DNA of 61,005 nt from Leyella stercorea (GCF_021531355.1 NZ_JADYTS010000010.1:1-61005), one strand, 5' to 3'. Numbered from the stretch's first letter, positions 9,241 to 19,233 are shown. Made by a program: numbers and translations. The notes: a model not told the origin generated them from the sequence alone.

Positions 9241-9834
9241 ATGCAGATAGCTATAGTCAAGTATAATGCTGGTAACATCAGGTCGGTAGTCAACGCCTTG
9301 CAACGTATCGGGTGCAATCCCGTTATTACGGATTCGCCAGAAGCGTTGATGTCGGCCGACAAGATTATATTCCCCGGACAGGGGGCTGCCGGCGAGACAA
9401 TGAAGTATCTGAAAGAACACAACCTCGACAGGCTGATATGCGCATTGCGCCAGCCCGTACTGGGAATATGTATAGGACAGCAGCTCATGTGCCGACATTC
9501 GGAAGAGGACAATACCGACTGTCTTGGAATATTCTCTGTCGACGTGAAGCGTTTCGTCCCGACTGACAGCAGCGAAAAGGTGCCTGCCATGGGATGGAAC
9601 AACATACACAACCTCAAGACGGGGCTGTTTGAGCACGTCGGCGAAGACGATTTCGTGTATTTCGTACATAGCTATTATGTGCCCGTGTGCGAACATACCA
9701 TCGCTGTGGCAGACTACACTCTGCCATTCAGCGCAGCTCTGAGAAAGGACAACTTCTACGCAACACAGTTCCATCCCGAAAAGAGTGGCAGCGTGGGCGA
9801 ACAGATATTAAGAAACTTCATTGAACGCATATGA
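9241..9834 (+). CDS. hisH: Imidazole glycerol phosphate synthase, glutaminase subunit
   Basis: HisH hydrolyses glutamine and passes ammonia to HisF to make imidazole-glycerol phosphate and AICAR in histidine synthesis. The class I amidotransferase nucleophile is Cys77 in LGICIGQQ, and the His/Glu pair is in QFHPEKS near the C-terminus. The start at 9241 gives the canonical MQIAIVKYNAGN and 197 residues, the usual length; the frame is open 45 bases further upstream without family similarity. The last four bases overlap the start of hisA, which points to translational coupling. It heads the unit hisH-hisA-hisF-hisIE. Confidence 0.95.
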   Translation: MQIAIVKYNAGNIRSVVNALQRIGCNPVITDSPEALMSADKIIFPGQGAAGETMKYLKEHNLDRLICALRQPVLGICIGQQLMCRHSEEDNTDCLGIFSVDVKRFVPTDSSEKVPAMGWNNIHNLKTGLFEHVGEDDFVYFVHSYYVPVCEHTIAVADYTLPFSAALRKDNFYATQFHPEKSGSVGEQILRNFIERI

Positions 9835-10547
9835 TTGAACTGATACCGGCAATCGACATAATCAACGGCGAATGCGTAAGGCTCACCAAGGGCGACTACT
9901 CGCAGAAGAAAGTGTATGGCAAGCCGATAGATATGGCTGCCGAACTGGAAAAGACTGGTTTCAAGCGACTTCATATGGTCGACTTGGACGGGGCAAAGTC
10001 CAAACACGTTGTAAATGCTGACGTACTAAGCGAAGTGTGCAAAGGCACAGACCTCAAGGTAGACTTCGGTGGCGGCATAAAGACACAGCATGACATGGAC
10101 ACAGCTTTCGACAACGGAGCATCGATGGTGACGATAGGAAGCATCTCGTATACCAATCCCGAGATGTTTGCCGATTGGCTCAAGCGATACGGACCGGAGC
10201 GTATAATATTAGGTGCAGACGTGCTTGACGGCAAGATTGCCATAAACGGATGGCTGGAACATACCGAACGTGACATATTTGATTTTATCGGCTTTTACAA
10301 GGCCAAAGGCATCAGCCAGGTGTTGTGTACCGACATTTCAAAGGACGGAGCGCTCTCAGGCACATCCATCGAGTTGTACAGGAATATAATGAAGCGCTTT
10401 CCCGACCTTCACCTCATAGCAAGTGGCGGCGTGTCGTCGGCTGACGACATTATAGCTCTTGACGAGGCATGCATTCCGGCTATAGTGTTCGGAAAGGCTT
10501 ACTACGAAGGACGCATAGACATAGAACGTATAAGTCACCTCATTTAA
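9831..10547 (+). CDS. hisA: ProFAR isomerase HisA
   Basis: HisA is the TIM-barrel isomerase that opens the ribose of ProFAR to PRFAR, the step before HisH/HisF. The 238-residue protein begins MIELIPAIDIINGECVRL, with the catalytic Asp in PAID and the second catalytic Asp in CTDISKDG. Phosphate-binding glycines are seen in VDFGGGIKT and ASGGVSS. The length is normal. It overlaps hisH by four bases (ATGA) and is followed by hisF after 14 bases. Confidence 0.96.
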   Translation: MIELIPAIDIINGECVRLTKGDYSQKKVYGKPIDMAAELEKTGFKRLHMVDLDGAKSKHVVNADVLSEVCKGTDLKVDFGGGIKTQHDMDTAFDNGASMVTIGSISYTNPEMFADWLKRYGPERIILGADVLDGKIAINGWLEHTERDIFDFIGFYKAKGISQVLCTDISKDGALSGTSIELYRNIMKRFPDLHLIASGGVSSADDIIALDEACIPAIVFGKAYYEGRIDIERISHLI

Positions 10548-10561
10548 AAAAATGAACGATT

Positions 10562-11320
10562 ATGGGACTTGCCAAAAGAATCATACCATGCCTTGATGTG
10601 AAAGACGGGCAGACCGTTAAGGGCGTCAACTTCGAGAATCTGCGCAACGCCGGCGACCCTGTGGAGCTTGCAAGAAGATATAGCGAAGATGGAGCTGACG
10701 AACTGGTGTTTCTCGACATCACAGCAAGCGCAGAAGGACGCAATACATTCACCGAGATGGTGGAAAGGGTAGCCAAAGTGATAAACATACCGTTTACCGT
10801 TGGCGGAGGCATCAACGCTTTCTCTGATGTAGAGCGACTGCTGTATGCAGGAGCCGACAAGGCGAGCATCAACTCGGCTGCCATACGCAACCCGCAGCTG
10901 ATAAATGAAATATCGTCGAAGTTCGGTTCTCAGGTGTGCGTATGTGCTATTGACGCACGCCAGGAGGCCGATGGCGAATGGTATTGCTATGTAAAGGGTG
11001 GGCGAGAGCGTACCGACCATCGCCTGTTTGACTGGGCTGCAGAAGTGGCCGACCGAGGGGCTGGCGAAATACTCTTCACCAGTATGAATCACGACGGAGT
11101 GAAGACCGGCTATGCCAACGAGGCGCTTGCGCAGTTGTCGACGTTGCCAATACCAATAATAGCAAGTGGTGGAGCAGGCAACATGCAGCACTTCTATGAT
11201 GCTTTCAGCATAGGTAAGGCTGACGCAGCTCTTGCTGCAAGCGTGTTCCATTTTGGCGAGATAAGCATTCCGGAACTCAAACGGTTTCTGAATGAAAAGG
11301 GAGTGAAAACAAGAATTTAA
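10562..11320 (+). CDS. hisF: Imidazole glycerol phosphate synthase, cyclase subunit
   Basis: HisF is the TIM-barrel cyclase that uses ammonia from HisH to form imidazole-glycerol phosphate. The 252 residues start [21 protein letters not shown], with the catalytic Asp in CLDVKDG and the second Asp in [12 protein letters not shown]. Phosphate-loop glycines appear in TVGGGINA and ASGGAGN. All expected motifs and the length are normal. It sits between hisA and hisIE. Confidence 0.96.
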   Translation: MGLAKRIIPCLDVKDGQTVKGVNFENLRNAGDPVELARRYSEDGADELVFLDITASAEGRNTFTEMVERVAKVINIPFTVGGGINAFSDVERLLYAGADKASINSAAIRNPQLINEISSKFGSQVCVCAIDARQEADGEWYCYVKGGRERTDHRLFDWAAEVADRGAGEILFTSMNHDGVKTGYANEALAQLSTLPIPIIASGGAGNMQHFYDAFSIGKADAALAASVFHFGEISIPELKRFLNEKGVKTRI

Positions 11321-11349
11321 AAAGAACCTCATAAATAAAACGATTGGTT

Positions 11350-11964
11350 ATGAATATAGATTTTGAAAAGATGAACGGACTCGTTCCTGCTATTATACAA
11401 GACAATACAACCCGTAACGTGCTGATGCTGGGCTACATGAACCGCGAAGCCTACGAGAAGACTCTGGCTACAGGCAAGGTTACATTCTGGAGCCGCTCAC
11501 GCAACTGCTTGTGGACAAAGGGCGAGACATCCGGCAATTTTCTCAATCTTGTAGACATAAAGGTGGATTGCGATAACGACACTCTTCTGGTTAGAGTGAA
11601 TCCTACCGGACCTGCCTGCCATCTTGGAACCGACACCTGCTGGGGCGAAACCAATGACGCCAACCCTCTGCTATTCCTTACCGAACTGCAGGACTTCATC
11701 AACAAGCGTCATGAGGAAATGCCCGAAGGCTCGTACACCACGTCGCTGTTCAAAGACGGACTTAACCGTATGGCACAGAAGGTGGGCGAGGAGGCTCTTG
11801 AGGCTGTAATCGAGGCTACAAACGGTACCAACGACCGTCTCATATATGAGGCTTCTGACATGTTCTATCATCTGATTGTGCTGCTCACAAGCAAGGGACT
11901 GCGAATCGAAGACATTGCCAAGGAACTCAAGGAGCGCCATGCTCCAAGTTGGCACAAACATTAA
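11350..11964 (+). CDS. hisIE: Bifunctional PR-AMP cyclohydrolase / PR-ATP pyrophosphatase
   Basis: This fusion carries out the second and third steps of histidine synthesis. The N-terminal HisI part (about 1-115) has the metal-binding motif DCDNDTLLV and the Cys-containing GPACHLGTDTCWG. The C-terminal HisE part (about 118-204) has the helical motif KVGEEALEAVIEA and ASDMFYHL. I chose the ATG at 11350 over the TTG two codons earlier. It is the last his gene of the cluster; hisG, hisD and hisC are not in the window and hisB lies at 42982. ftsE follows after 31 bases. Confidence 0.96.
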   Translation: MNIDFEKMNGLVPAIIQDNTTRNVLMLGYMNREAYEKTLATGKVTFWSRSRNCLWTKGETSGNFLNLVDIKVDCDNDTLLVRVNPTGPACHLGTDTCWGETNDANPLLFLTELQDFINKRHEEMPEGSYTTSLFKDGLNRMAQKVGEEALEAVIEATNGTNDRLIYEASDMFYHLIVLLTSKGLRIEDIAKELKERHAPSWHKH

Positions 11965-11995
11965 AATATAAGAATTCAAAACATATTTTCATATT

Positions 11996-12694
11996 ATGTT
12001 GATAGAATATAACAAGGTCAACATCTATCAGGCTGACGAGATGATTCTCGAAGGTGTCGATTTTCAAGTGGATGCCGACCAGTTTGTATATATAATAGGT
12101 AAGGTGGGGTCGGGAAAGTCGACTCTGCTTAAAACCCTTTATTGTGAGGTGGATATCGACAAGGACGATGCAGAGACCGCCAAAGTGCTTGATAGAGATC
12201 TGACAACGTTGAAGCGCAAGGACGTTCCGGCTCTGCGCCGTGATATGGGCATCATATTCCAGGACTTCCAACTGCTTCACGACCGTAACATCTACAAGAA
12301 CCTGGAGTTTGTGCTCCATTCTACCGGATGGAAGGACAAGAAGGAGATTGACGACCGCATAGACAATGTGCTGGCGGCTGTGGGTATGGAAGACAAGAAA
12401 TTCAAGTGCCCGCACGAACTCTCCGGTGGAGAGCAGCAGCGTATCGCTATTGCACGTGCCCTGCTCAATCATCCCAAGGTTATCATAGCTGATGAGCCTA
12501 CGGGCAATCTCGACCCCGATACAGCCGAGAAGATTGTAGGGTTGTTCTATGAGATAAGCCATACAGGAACTCCGGTGGTGATTTCAACCCACAACCACGG
12601 ACTTATAGATCGTTTCCCAGGACGCGTTTATAAATGTGAGGAGGGTAAACTGATTGAGATGACAGACAAAACAAATAAGGAAAATAACAAATAA
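11996..12694 (+). CDS. ftsE: Cell-division ABC transporter ATPase FtsE
   Basis: FtsE is the ATPase of FtsEX, which in other bacteria activates peptidoglycan hydrolysis at the septum. The 232 residues show P-loop GKVGSGKST, Q-loop IIFQDFQLL, signature LSGGEQQR, Walker B VIIADEPTGNLD and the switch His in STHNHG. The order of motifs and the PTGNLD form are typical of FtsE/LolD. The partner ftsX is not adjacent. That the gene sits between hisIE and lysC, with short spacers (31 and 13 bases), suggests cotranscription with amino-acid genes. A LolD-like protein is the alternative. Confidence 0.85.
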   Translation: MLIEYNKVNIYQADEMILEGVDFQVDADQFVYIIGKVGSGKSTLLKTLYCEVDIDKDDAETAKVLDRDLTTLKRKDVPALRRDMGIIFQDFQLLHDRNIYKNLEFVLHSTGWKDKKEIDDRIDNVLAAVGMEDKKFKCPHELSGGEQQRIAIARALLNHPKVIIADEPTGNLDPDTAEKIVGLFYEISHTGTPVVISTHNHGLIDRFPGRVYKCEEGKLIEMTDKTNKENNK

Positions 12695-12707
12695 AAATAT
12701 ACACACT

Positions 12708-14030
12708 ATGAAAGTAATGAAGTTTGGAGGAACCTCCGTAGGAACACCAGAACGCATGAAGTCGGTAGCGGCAATGGTGCCAGAATCGGGCGAACAGGTT
12801 TTCATTGTCCTCTCGGCAATGTCTGGAACAACCAACTCGCTTGTCGAGATTTCAAACTATCTCTACAAGAAGAATTCGGATGGAGCTAATGATGTAATCA
12901 ACAATCTCGAAAGAAAATATATGGGACATGTGGAGGAACTCTACTCCACAGACGAATACAAGCAGCGTACCAAGGAATTCCTTGCTTCTGAATTCAACTA
13001 TCTGCGTTCTTTCACCAAGGACTTGTTTACAAGCTTTGAGGAGAAGAACATCGTGGCTCAGGGCGAGATAATGAGCACCAATATGGTGGCAAACTATCTT
13101 GAGGAGCAAGGCGTTAAGGTGTGCTTGCTCTCGGCTCTCGACTTCATGAGAACTGACAAGAATGCCGAACCCGACTCACAGTACATCAAGGAGAAGCTCG
13201 GCGCCATCTTGAAGGAGAATGAGGGTTACCAGATTTATATCACACAGGGCTTCATCTGCCGCAACGCTTATGGCGAGGTGGACAATCTTCTGCGTGGCGG
13301 AAGCGACTTCACAGCCTCGCTCATTGGTGCCGCTCTTCCTGCCGAGGAAATCCAGATTTGGACCGACATCGACGGAATGCACAACAACGATCCGCGTGTC
13401 GTAGGCAATACAGAGGCAATACGTCAGCTCAACTTTGAGGAGGCTGCCGAGTTGGCTTACTTTGGTGCCAAGATTCTGCACCCAACATGTGTGCAGCCAG
13501 CCAAGTTTGCCGGTATCCCAGTACGCCTTAAGAACACTCTCGACCCTAAGGCTGAAGGCACTATTATCGACAATGTGCTGCTGAAGGGCAAGATCAAGGC
13601 TGTTGCAGCTAAGGACAACATTACTGCCATCAAGATCAAGTCGTCGCGCATGCTCTTTGCTACAGGTTTCCTGCGCAAGGTGTTCGAAATCTTCGAGTGC
13701 TATCAGACTCCCATCGACATGATTACTACCAGCGAGGTGGGCGTTTCGATGAGTATTGACAACACTACACACCTCAACGAGATTGTTGACGAACTGAAGA
13801 AGTACGGTACGGTTACAGTTGATTCTGACATGTGTATTGTATGTGTTGTGGGCGACCTCGACTGGAGCAACCTGGGCTTTGAGACTCTCGTTCTCGATGC
13901 TATGAAGAATATTCCCGTGCGCATGATTTCATACGGAGGAAGCAACTACAACATTTCCTTCCTGATAAGAGAGTCGGACAAGGCACGTGCTCTTCAGAAC
14001 CTTTCAGACGTACTGTTCAACAAGAAGTAA
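12708..14030 (+). CDS. lysC: Aspartate kinase
   Basis: Aspartate kinase phosphorylates L-aspartate, the entry step to lysine, diaminopimelate, threonine and methionine. The 440-residue monofunctional enzyme begins MKVMKFGGTSVG, the nucleotide-binding motif. It has the GGSDFTASLIGAAL substrate loop and the IWTDIDGMHNNDPR motif. Two ACT domains occupy roughly the last 140 residues (starting near AVAAKDNITAIKIKS), so feedback control by an amino acid is likely. It lacks a homoserine dehydrogenase domain. lysA follows 20 bases later, pointing to lysine/diaminopimelate as the relevant product. Confidence 0.94.
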   Translation: MKVMKFGGTSVGTPERMKSVAAMVPESGEQVFIVLSAMSGTTNSLVEISNYLYKKNSDGANDVINNLERKYMGHVEELYSTDEYKQRTKEFLASEFNYLRSFTKDLFTSFEEKNIVAQGEIMSTNMVANYLEEQGVKVCLLSALDFMRTDKNAEPDSQYIKEKLGAILKENEGYQIYITQGFICRNAYGEVDNLLRGGSDFTASLIGAALPAEEIQIWTDIDGMHNNDPRVVGNTEAIRQLNFEEAAELAYFGAKILHPTCVQPAKFAGIPVRLKNTLDPKAEGTIIDNVLLKGKIKAVAAKDNITAIKIKSSRMLFATGFLRKVFEIFECYQTPIDMITTSEVGVSMSIDNTTHLNEIVDELKKYGTVTVDSDMCIVCVVGDLDWSNLGFETLVLDAMKNIPVRMISYGGSNYNISFLIRESDKARALQNLSDVLFNKK

Positions 14031-14050
14031 AAATAGAAAAACATAAGGAA

Positions 14051-15202
14051 ATGTTCCCCGTAGATAAATTTCAGGATACACGCACGCCGTTCTACTATTA
14101 CGACACACAGCTTCTGCGTGAGACACTTCAGACCATAAAGGAAGAGAGTGGCAAGCATGCCAACTATCATGTTCATTATGCTGTCAAGGCTAATGCCAAC
14201 CAGAAAATCCTGCGCATCATAAGCCAATACGGACTTGGTGCAGATTGTGTAAGTGGTGGCGAGATAAAGGCGGCACTTGAGGCTGGCTTTCCTGCCGACA
14301 GCATAGTATATGCTGGAGTAGGCAAGAGCGATTGGGAGATAGAACTCGGACTTCAGAACGATATCGCATGCTTCAATGTAGAGTCGATAGCCGAGCTTGA
14401 GGTGATTAACAAACTTGCACAAAAGCACGGCAAGAAGGCCCGTGTAGCGTTCCGTATCAATCCTAACATCGGAGCTCACACCCATGCCAACATTACTACC
14501 GGTCTTGCCGAGAACAAGTTCGGCATAGCCATGCAGGACATGGATAAGGTTATTGATGAGGCTCAGACGATAGATAATATTGAAGTTATCGGACTCCACT
14601 TTCATATTGGTTCTCAGATACTTGACATGGGTGACTTCAAGGCTTTGTGCAACCGTATCAACGACTTGCAGAACCAGTTGGCAAAGCGCAATGTATTTGT
14701 CCAGAACATAAATGTTGGTGGCGGATTGGGCGTTAGCTACGACAATCCCGACCGTGAGCCGATTCCCGACTTCAAGGAATACTTCAACACTTATGCCACA
14801 CACTTGCGTCTGCGCGAAGACCAGCATCTGCACTTCGAACTCGGTCGTTCGGTAGTGGCACAATGTGGTTCGCTCATTACTCGTTTGCTCTACGTAAAGC
14901 AGGGTTCGTACAAGCAGTTTGCCATTGTTGACGCAGGAATGACCGACCTGATCCGTCCTGCCCTCTATCAGGCTCTGCACAAGATACAGAACATAAGTAG
15001 CGACAAGCCTAACGAGACATACGATGTAGTAGGTCCGATATGCGAGTCGAGCGACGTGTTTGCCAAAGCCATCGACCTCAACAAGTGTCATCGTGGCGAT
15101 TTGCTTGCAATACGTTCTGCGGGAGCCTATGGCGAGATAATGGCAAGTGGTTACAACTGCCGTCCTTTGCCAGTAGGATACATTTCTGAAGAATTCAGAT
15201 AA
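14051..15202 (+). CDS. lysA: Diaminopimelate decarboxylase
   Basis: LysA removes CO2 from meso-diaminopimelate to give lysine. It is a PLP enzyme of the alanine racemase fold III. In 383 residues, the PLP lysine is in YAVKANAN near residue 49. HIGSQ and GGGLGVSYD form the phosphate-binding region, and CESSDVFAK supplies the active-site Cys from the partner subunit. It forms a unit with lysC. The length is near the short end of the family but all motifs are present. Confidence 0.94.
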   Translation: MFPVDKFQDTRTPFYYYDTQLLRETLQTIKEESGKHANYHVHYAVKANANQKILRIISQYGLGADCVSGGEIKAALEAGFPADSIVYAGVGKSDWEIELGLQNDIACFNVESIAELEVINKLAQKHGKKARVAFRINPNIGAHTHANITTGLAENKFGIAMQDMDKVIDEAQTIDNIEVIGLHFHIGSQILDMGDFKALCNRINDLQNQLAKRNVFVQNINVGGGLGVSYDNPDREPIPDFKEYFNTYATHLRLREDQHLHFELGRSVVAQCGSLITRLLYVKQGSYKQFAIVDAGMTDLIRPALYQALHKIQNISSDKPNETYDVVGPICESSDVFAKAIDLNKCHRGDLLAIRSAGAYGEIMASGYNCRPLPVGYISEEFR

Positions 15203-15205
15203 GAT

Positions 15206-16360
15206 ATGATAATTGATACAATATCAATAATTTCATGCATAATTATCACCGTGCTTTTGGTGGTGTCGGTCGTGGCCAATCCGTTCTTCCGCAAGACGGA
15301 TGAGGCTGACGACTCAGACACTTCCAACTCTGTCAATGACAGCGACATGCCACGGCTTACAGTACTTGTGCTTGCCAATAACAACGCACAGGCTCTTGAT
15401 GCCAATCTGTCCATCATCCTTACACAGGACTACGCTCCGGGCTACGAAGTGATAGTGGTAGGGGAGAAGGGCGATTTGCCAACAGAAGAGGTTGTCGAAC
15501 AGTATGCTCATCGTGGTCATCTGTATGCTACGTACATTCCCCACCGCTTGCTCTTTATGAGCAAATCGAAGTTTGCTGTGGCTCTCGGCGTAAAGGCTGC
15601 ACACAACGAGTGGATAGTTATGGTCAATGCCGAATGTCGTCCGCAGTCTGACGTGTGGCTCAAGACGCTTGCTTCACGTATGGACAGCGATGCCAATCTG
15701 GTTATGGGCTATAGCAACTACGATTCAGAGGCGCGTGGATATTACCGCTTTGCACGCTTGCGTACTATGTGTTATCTGTTACGTCGTGCAGTTGGCTCTA
15801 TTGCCTATCGCACCAATGGCACCAACATAGCGTTCCGACGTTCGGAATTCATAGCTCAGGAAGGCTATCGAGGCAATCTGCAGCTTGTAAATGGCGAGTA
15901 CGACTTCATCATCAACAAGTATGCCCAGCCAGGACAGACACGTGTAGTTACAGACGAGGACGCATGGATACGTGAAGACTGTCCTACTCCCAAGCAATGG
16001 CACGATCGTGACATCTGTTATGCTCATATACGCAAGTTCCTGAGCCGTTCGACAGCACCACGCATTCTGTTCAACTTCGACATGACTATGATGTACGCCA
16101 ATTATGCAGCCCTGGCTGCTTCGATAGTTCTGTCAGCCGTGTCCCAACGATGGATATTGCTTGCTGTAACAGCTTTGTATCTTGTGCTGACAATCGTGTT
16201 GCGCTCGCTCATAGCCCGCAAGGTGTACGTTAGGTTTGGCGAGGACATACCCGCATGGCGTACGGTCTTCTACGAACTTTCCATAGTGTGGCGTCAGTTG
16301 TCAACCAACATACGCTATTCACGGGCGGACCAATACGATTTCACAACTCATAAATTATAA
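15206..16360 (+). CDS. Membrane-anchored family 2 glycosyltransferase
   Basis: The 384-residue protein has an N-terminal membrane helix (about 5-24), then a GT-A domain starting PRLTVLVLANNNA. It has an acidic turn VMVNAECRPQSD where the family has its metal-binding DxD (here the Asp is not exact), and an ED(A)W motif (TDEDAWIRED) typical of processive-like GT2 enzymes. Two or more hydrophobic segments follow near the C-terminus (about 290-325). It therefore acts at the inner face of the cytoplasmic membrane; donor and acceptor are unknown. It starts three bases after lysA and overlaps the next gene by one base (TAATG). Confidence 0.8.
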   Translation: MIIDTISIISCIIITVLLVVSVVANPFFRKTDEADDSDTSNSVNDSDMPRLTVLVLANNNAQALDANLSIILTQDYAPGYEVIVVGEKGDLPTEEVVEQYAHRGHLYATYIPHRLLFMSKSKFAVALGVKAAHNEWIVMVNAECRPQSDVWLKTLASRMDSDANLVMGYSNYDSEARGYYRFARLRTMCYLLRRAVGSIAYRTNGTNIAFRRSEFIAQEGYRGNLQLVNGEYDFIINKYAQPGQTRVVTDEDAWIREDCPTPKQWHDRDICYAHIRKFLSRSTAPRILFNFDMTMMYANYAALAASIVLSAVSQRWILLAVTALYLVLTIVLRSLIARKVYVRFGEDIPAWRTVFYELSIVWRQLSTNIRYSRADQYDFTTHKL

Positions 16361-17175
16361 TGAGAATAAAATACATCATACCATCCAAGCCAAGCCCCTC
16401 ATACATCAACATCGAGATGTGGCAGATGCTGGTTCACGAACTTACAGTTTGTGATCAGGTAGATATTGTGGACATGTCACCCGACATTGTCCACATTTTT
16501 GGCATATGGAACTTACGGAATGTACGCCTTGTGGAGCAATATCGAAGCAAGGACATTCCCGTTGTGTTCACCTCGATAAATGGTATGCTTGGTATTGTGA
16601 ATCGTGATGGATGTCGGGTCAAAAGCCCTAATATTGCATATGCAGTACGTCGTATTGTCCGTTCAGGTGCGGTTGTTCATGCCGGTGGACAGTTGGAGCA
16701 GACCTTCTTAAGTGGCATAACCAAGTCTTCCTGCATACATGTCATCACAAATGCTGCATTTACTTCTACCGTCTCTGTTGACGATATGGTAGCGTTGTTC
16801 CACTCGCTCTACGGTAGTGCGATACAGTCTAACGACACGGCCGTACGCAATCGTATAAGCCGCCAGATAGCAAAATACAACATCCAGGACAAGTCGATAC
16901 ATGATATATGTTCGCGTATTATGTATATCCGCCAGCGCTTCAAGATGCTCAACATACCGCAATCCGTACTTGACGAGACATCACAGGTAATGATTGGTAG
17001 CGACTACGACGAGAAATCCATGCGACATACTCTCGACGAAATGCATCTGTCTAAATTTGCCTCATACACCATGGCGTTGCTCGAATTCAACAGCAGCCTT
17101 ACCGAAGGTTTCATGCCAATCGACAGTATTGACGGCAAAGTGGTGAGCTGCATGCAAAAGCTAATAATAAACTAA
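16360..17175 (+). CDS. Unrecognised protein resembling the N-terminal half of a GT-B glycosyltransferase
   Basis: I do not recognise this 271-residue protein as a named family. The first 90 residues look like the acceptor half of a GT-B fold: MRIKYIIPSKPSPSYIN, then PDIVHIFGIWN, then DIPVVFTSINGMLG, which parallels the family-4 pattern of a VHxHG-like strand followed by a xPVVxTxHG strand. The Rossmann-type donor domain with its E-x7-E motif is not visible; the C-terminal half is helical and charged. It overlaps the preceding glycosyltransferase by one base, so the two probably work together. No signal peptide or membrane segment is seen. Confidence 0.6.
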   Translation: MRIKYIIPSKPSPSYINIEMWQMLVHELTVCDQVDIVDMSPDIVHIFGIWNLRNVRLVEQYRSKDIPVVFTSINGMLGIVNRDGCRVKSPNIAYAVRRIVRSGAVVHAGGQLEQTFLSGITKSSCIHVITNAAFTSTVSVDDMVALFHSLYGSAIQSNDTAVRNRISRQIAKYNIQDKSIHDICSRIMYIRQRFKMLNIPQSVLDETSQVMIGSDYDEKSMRHTLDEMHLSKFASYTMALLEFNSSLTEGFMPIDSIDGKVVSCMQKLIIN

Positions 17176-17197
17176 CATAAAAGCAAGTTATACTAAA

Positions 17198-19195
17198 ATG
17201 GCAAACATACATCCCCCTAAACAGCAGGACATGAAGTATCTTCATCTGTTGGCTCAGTCGTTTCCCAATATATCTGAGGCAAGCATGGAGATAATAAATC
17301 TTCAGGCCATTCTGCACCTCCCGAAAGGTACAGAACACTTTCTTGCTGACATTCATGGCGAGTACGAGGCGTTCCAGCACATCCTGAAGAATGCTTCGGG
17401 CAATATCCAGCGTAAGGTGAACGAACTGTTCGGCAACACCATGCGCGAGTCGGACATGAAGGAACTTTGCACCCTCATCTATTACCCCGACCAGAAACTC
17501 GAACTGATAAAGGCTGCCGAGCCTAACATCATCGACTGGTATCGTATCACTCTGCATCAGCTCGTCTCGGTATGCCGTCTTGTTGCGAGCAAATACACCC
17601 ATTCCAAGGTGCGCAAGTCGTTGCCCCACGATTTCTCGTATATCATTCAGGAACTCCTGCATGAGCGTACCGACGATGCCAACAAGGCAGATTATGTAAA
17701 CGTGATTATCGACACCATAATATCTACAGGTCGTGCCGACGACTTCATAGTTGCCATTTCAAATGTCATCCAGCGTCTGTCTATCGACCAGCTTCATATA
17801 CTTGGCGACATTTACGACCGAGGTCCTGGTGCCCACATCATTATGGACACCCTATCGTCATATCATTCATGGGACATACAATGGGGCAATCACGACATTC
17901 TGTGGATGGGAGCCTTGGCAGGCAATCGAGCTTGCCAATGTAATGTCATCCGTCTGTCGTTGCGCTACGCCAATCTTGCCACCCTTGAAGAGGGCTACGG
18001 CATCAATCTTGTGCCGCTTGCCACATTCGCTATGGAGACCTATGGCGACGACCCCTGCGAGGAGTTTGTTCCAAAAATAGCGTCAGCCGACTCGGCACGC
18101 ATCGACCAGAAGACAAGCCGCCTGGCTGCTCTTATGCACAAGGCTATTACCATCATACAGTTTAAGGAGGAGGCTACCATCATCAAGCGCAATCCTGCCT
18201 GGAATATGTCCGACCGTCTGTTGTTCAACAAGATAGACTATCAGAAGGGCACAATCCTTCTTGATGGCAAGGAGTATGAGCTCAAGAGCAACTCTTTCCC
18301 GACCATCGACCCTCGTCATCCCGACCGCCTCACGCCCGAGGAGAAGCAGCTTATGGACAAGCTAAACCACTCGTTCCAGGTGTCGGAGAAGCTGCACAAG
18401 CACATCCGTATGCTCCTTCAGCATGGTTGCATGTACGCCATATACAATAATAACCTGCTCTTCCATGCCTCCATTCCGCTTAATGCCGACGGCACTTTGA
18501 AGGAAGTGGAGATAGCTCCCGACATGAAGTGCTCGGGCAAGGAATTGCTATACAACATCGGTATGATGATACGTACGGCATTCCAGACCGACTCAAGCGC
18601 AGAGGAGCGAACCTACGCTACAGACTATTTCCTCTATCTGTGGTGTGGACCTGACAGCCCTCTGTTCGACAAGTCGAAGATGGCTACCTTCGAGCGCTAC
18701 TTCATAGCCGACAAGGCGACACATAATGAGGAGAAGGGCAACTACTTCAAGTTGCGTGACGATGAGCAGATAGTCGACAATATAATGGACGCTTTCGGGG
18801 TGAAAGGCGAAAACCGTCATATCATCAACGGTCATGTGCCCGTACATGTGTGCAATGGCGAGAATCCTGTCAAGGCAAACGGCAAGCTCATGGTCATAGA
18901 CGGAGGTTTCTCGCAGGCTTACCACAAGGAGACGGGCATAGCCGGATACACGCTTGTTTATCATAGCCGTGGATTTGTACTCGTACAGCACGAGCCGTTC
19001 ACGTCAACCCTTGACGCCATACAGAAATGTACCGACATCAAGTCTACGACACAGATTGTCGAGATGTCTGCCCATCGTATGCGAGTAGCCGATACCGACA
19101 TAGGCCGTGAGTTGTCCAAGCAGATCAACGACCTTCAGCAGTTGCTCTATGCCTACCGTCATGGATACATCAAGGAGGCTATGTCCAACAAATGA
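17198..19195 (+). CDS. fbp: Fructose-1,6-bisphosphatase class III
   Basis: This enzyme hydrolyses fructose-1,6-bisphosphate to fructose-6-phosphate for gluconeogenesis. At 665 residues it has the length of the class III (Firmicutes/Bacteroidetes) type, which has a calcineurin-like metallophosphatase core. The metal-binding motifs are visible: LADIHGEYEAF near residue 49, LGDIYDRGPGAH, QWGNHDILWMGA, and INGHVPVH near the C-terminus. It is well placed beside gluconeogenic and storage-sugar genes in the window (tkt, pyk, glgA, glgP), though not in one operon with them. Confidence 0.95.
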   Translation: MANIHPPKQQDMKYLHLLAQSFPNISEASMEIINLQAILHLPKGTEHFLADIHGEYEAFQHILKNASGNIQRKVNELFGNTMRESDMKELCTLIYYPDQKLELIKAAEPNIIDWYRITLHQLVSVCRLVASKYTHSKVRKSLPHDFSYIIQELLHERTDDANKADYVNVIIDTIISTGRADDFIVAISNVIQRLSIDQLHILGDIYDRGPGAHIIMDTLSSYHSWDIQWGNHDILWMGALAGNRACQCNVIRLSLRYANLATLEEGYGINLVPLATFAMETYGDDPCEEFVPKIASADSARIDQKTSRLAALMHKAITIIQFKEEATIIKRNPAWNMSDRLLFNKIDYQKGTILLDGKEYELKSNSFPTIDPRHPDRLTPEEKQLMDKLNHSFQVSEKLHKHIRMLLQHGCMYAIYNNNLLFHASIPLNADGTLKEVEIAPDMKCSGKELLYNIGMMIRTAFQTDSSAEERTYATDYFLYLWCGPDSPLFDKSKMATFERYFIADKATHNEEKGNYFKLRDDEQIVDNIMDAFGVKGENRHIINGHVPVHVCNGENPVKANGKLMVIDGGFSQAYHKETGIAGYTLVYHSRGFVLVQHEPFTSTLDAIQKCTDIKSTTQIVEMSAHRMRVADTDIGRELSKQINDLQQLLYAYRHGYIKEAMSNK

Positions 19196-19233
19196 TATAG
19201 GAAAACACACGGACAATTTAAATAGATACAATA

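Noticed and set aside
13994..15091. A 365-codon open frame on the minus strand over lysA
   Set aside because: Antisense to lysA, which has all its motifs. The translation is repetitive in Leu/Val/Tyr, as typical of shadow frames.
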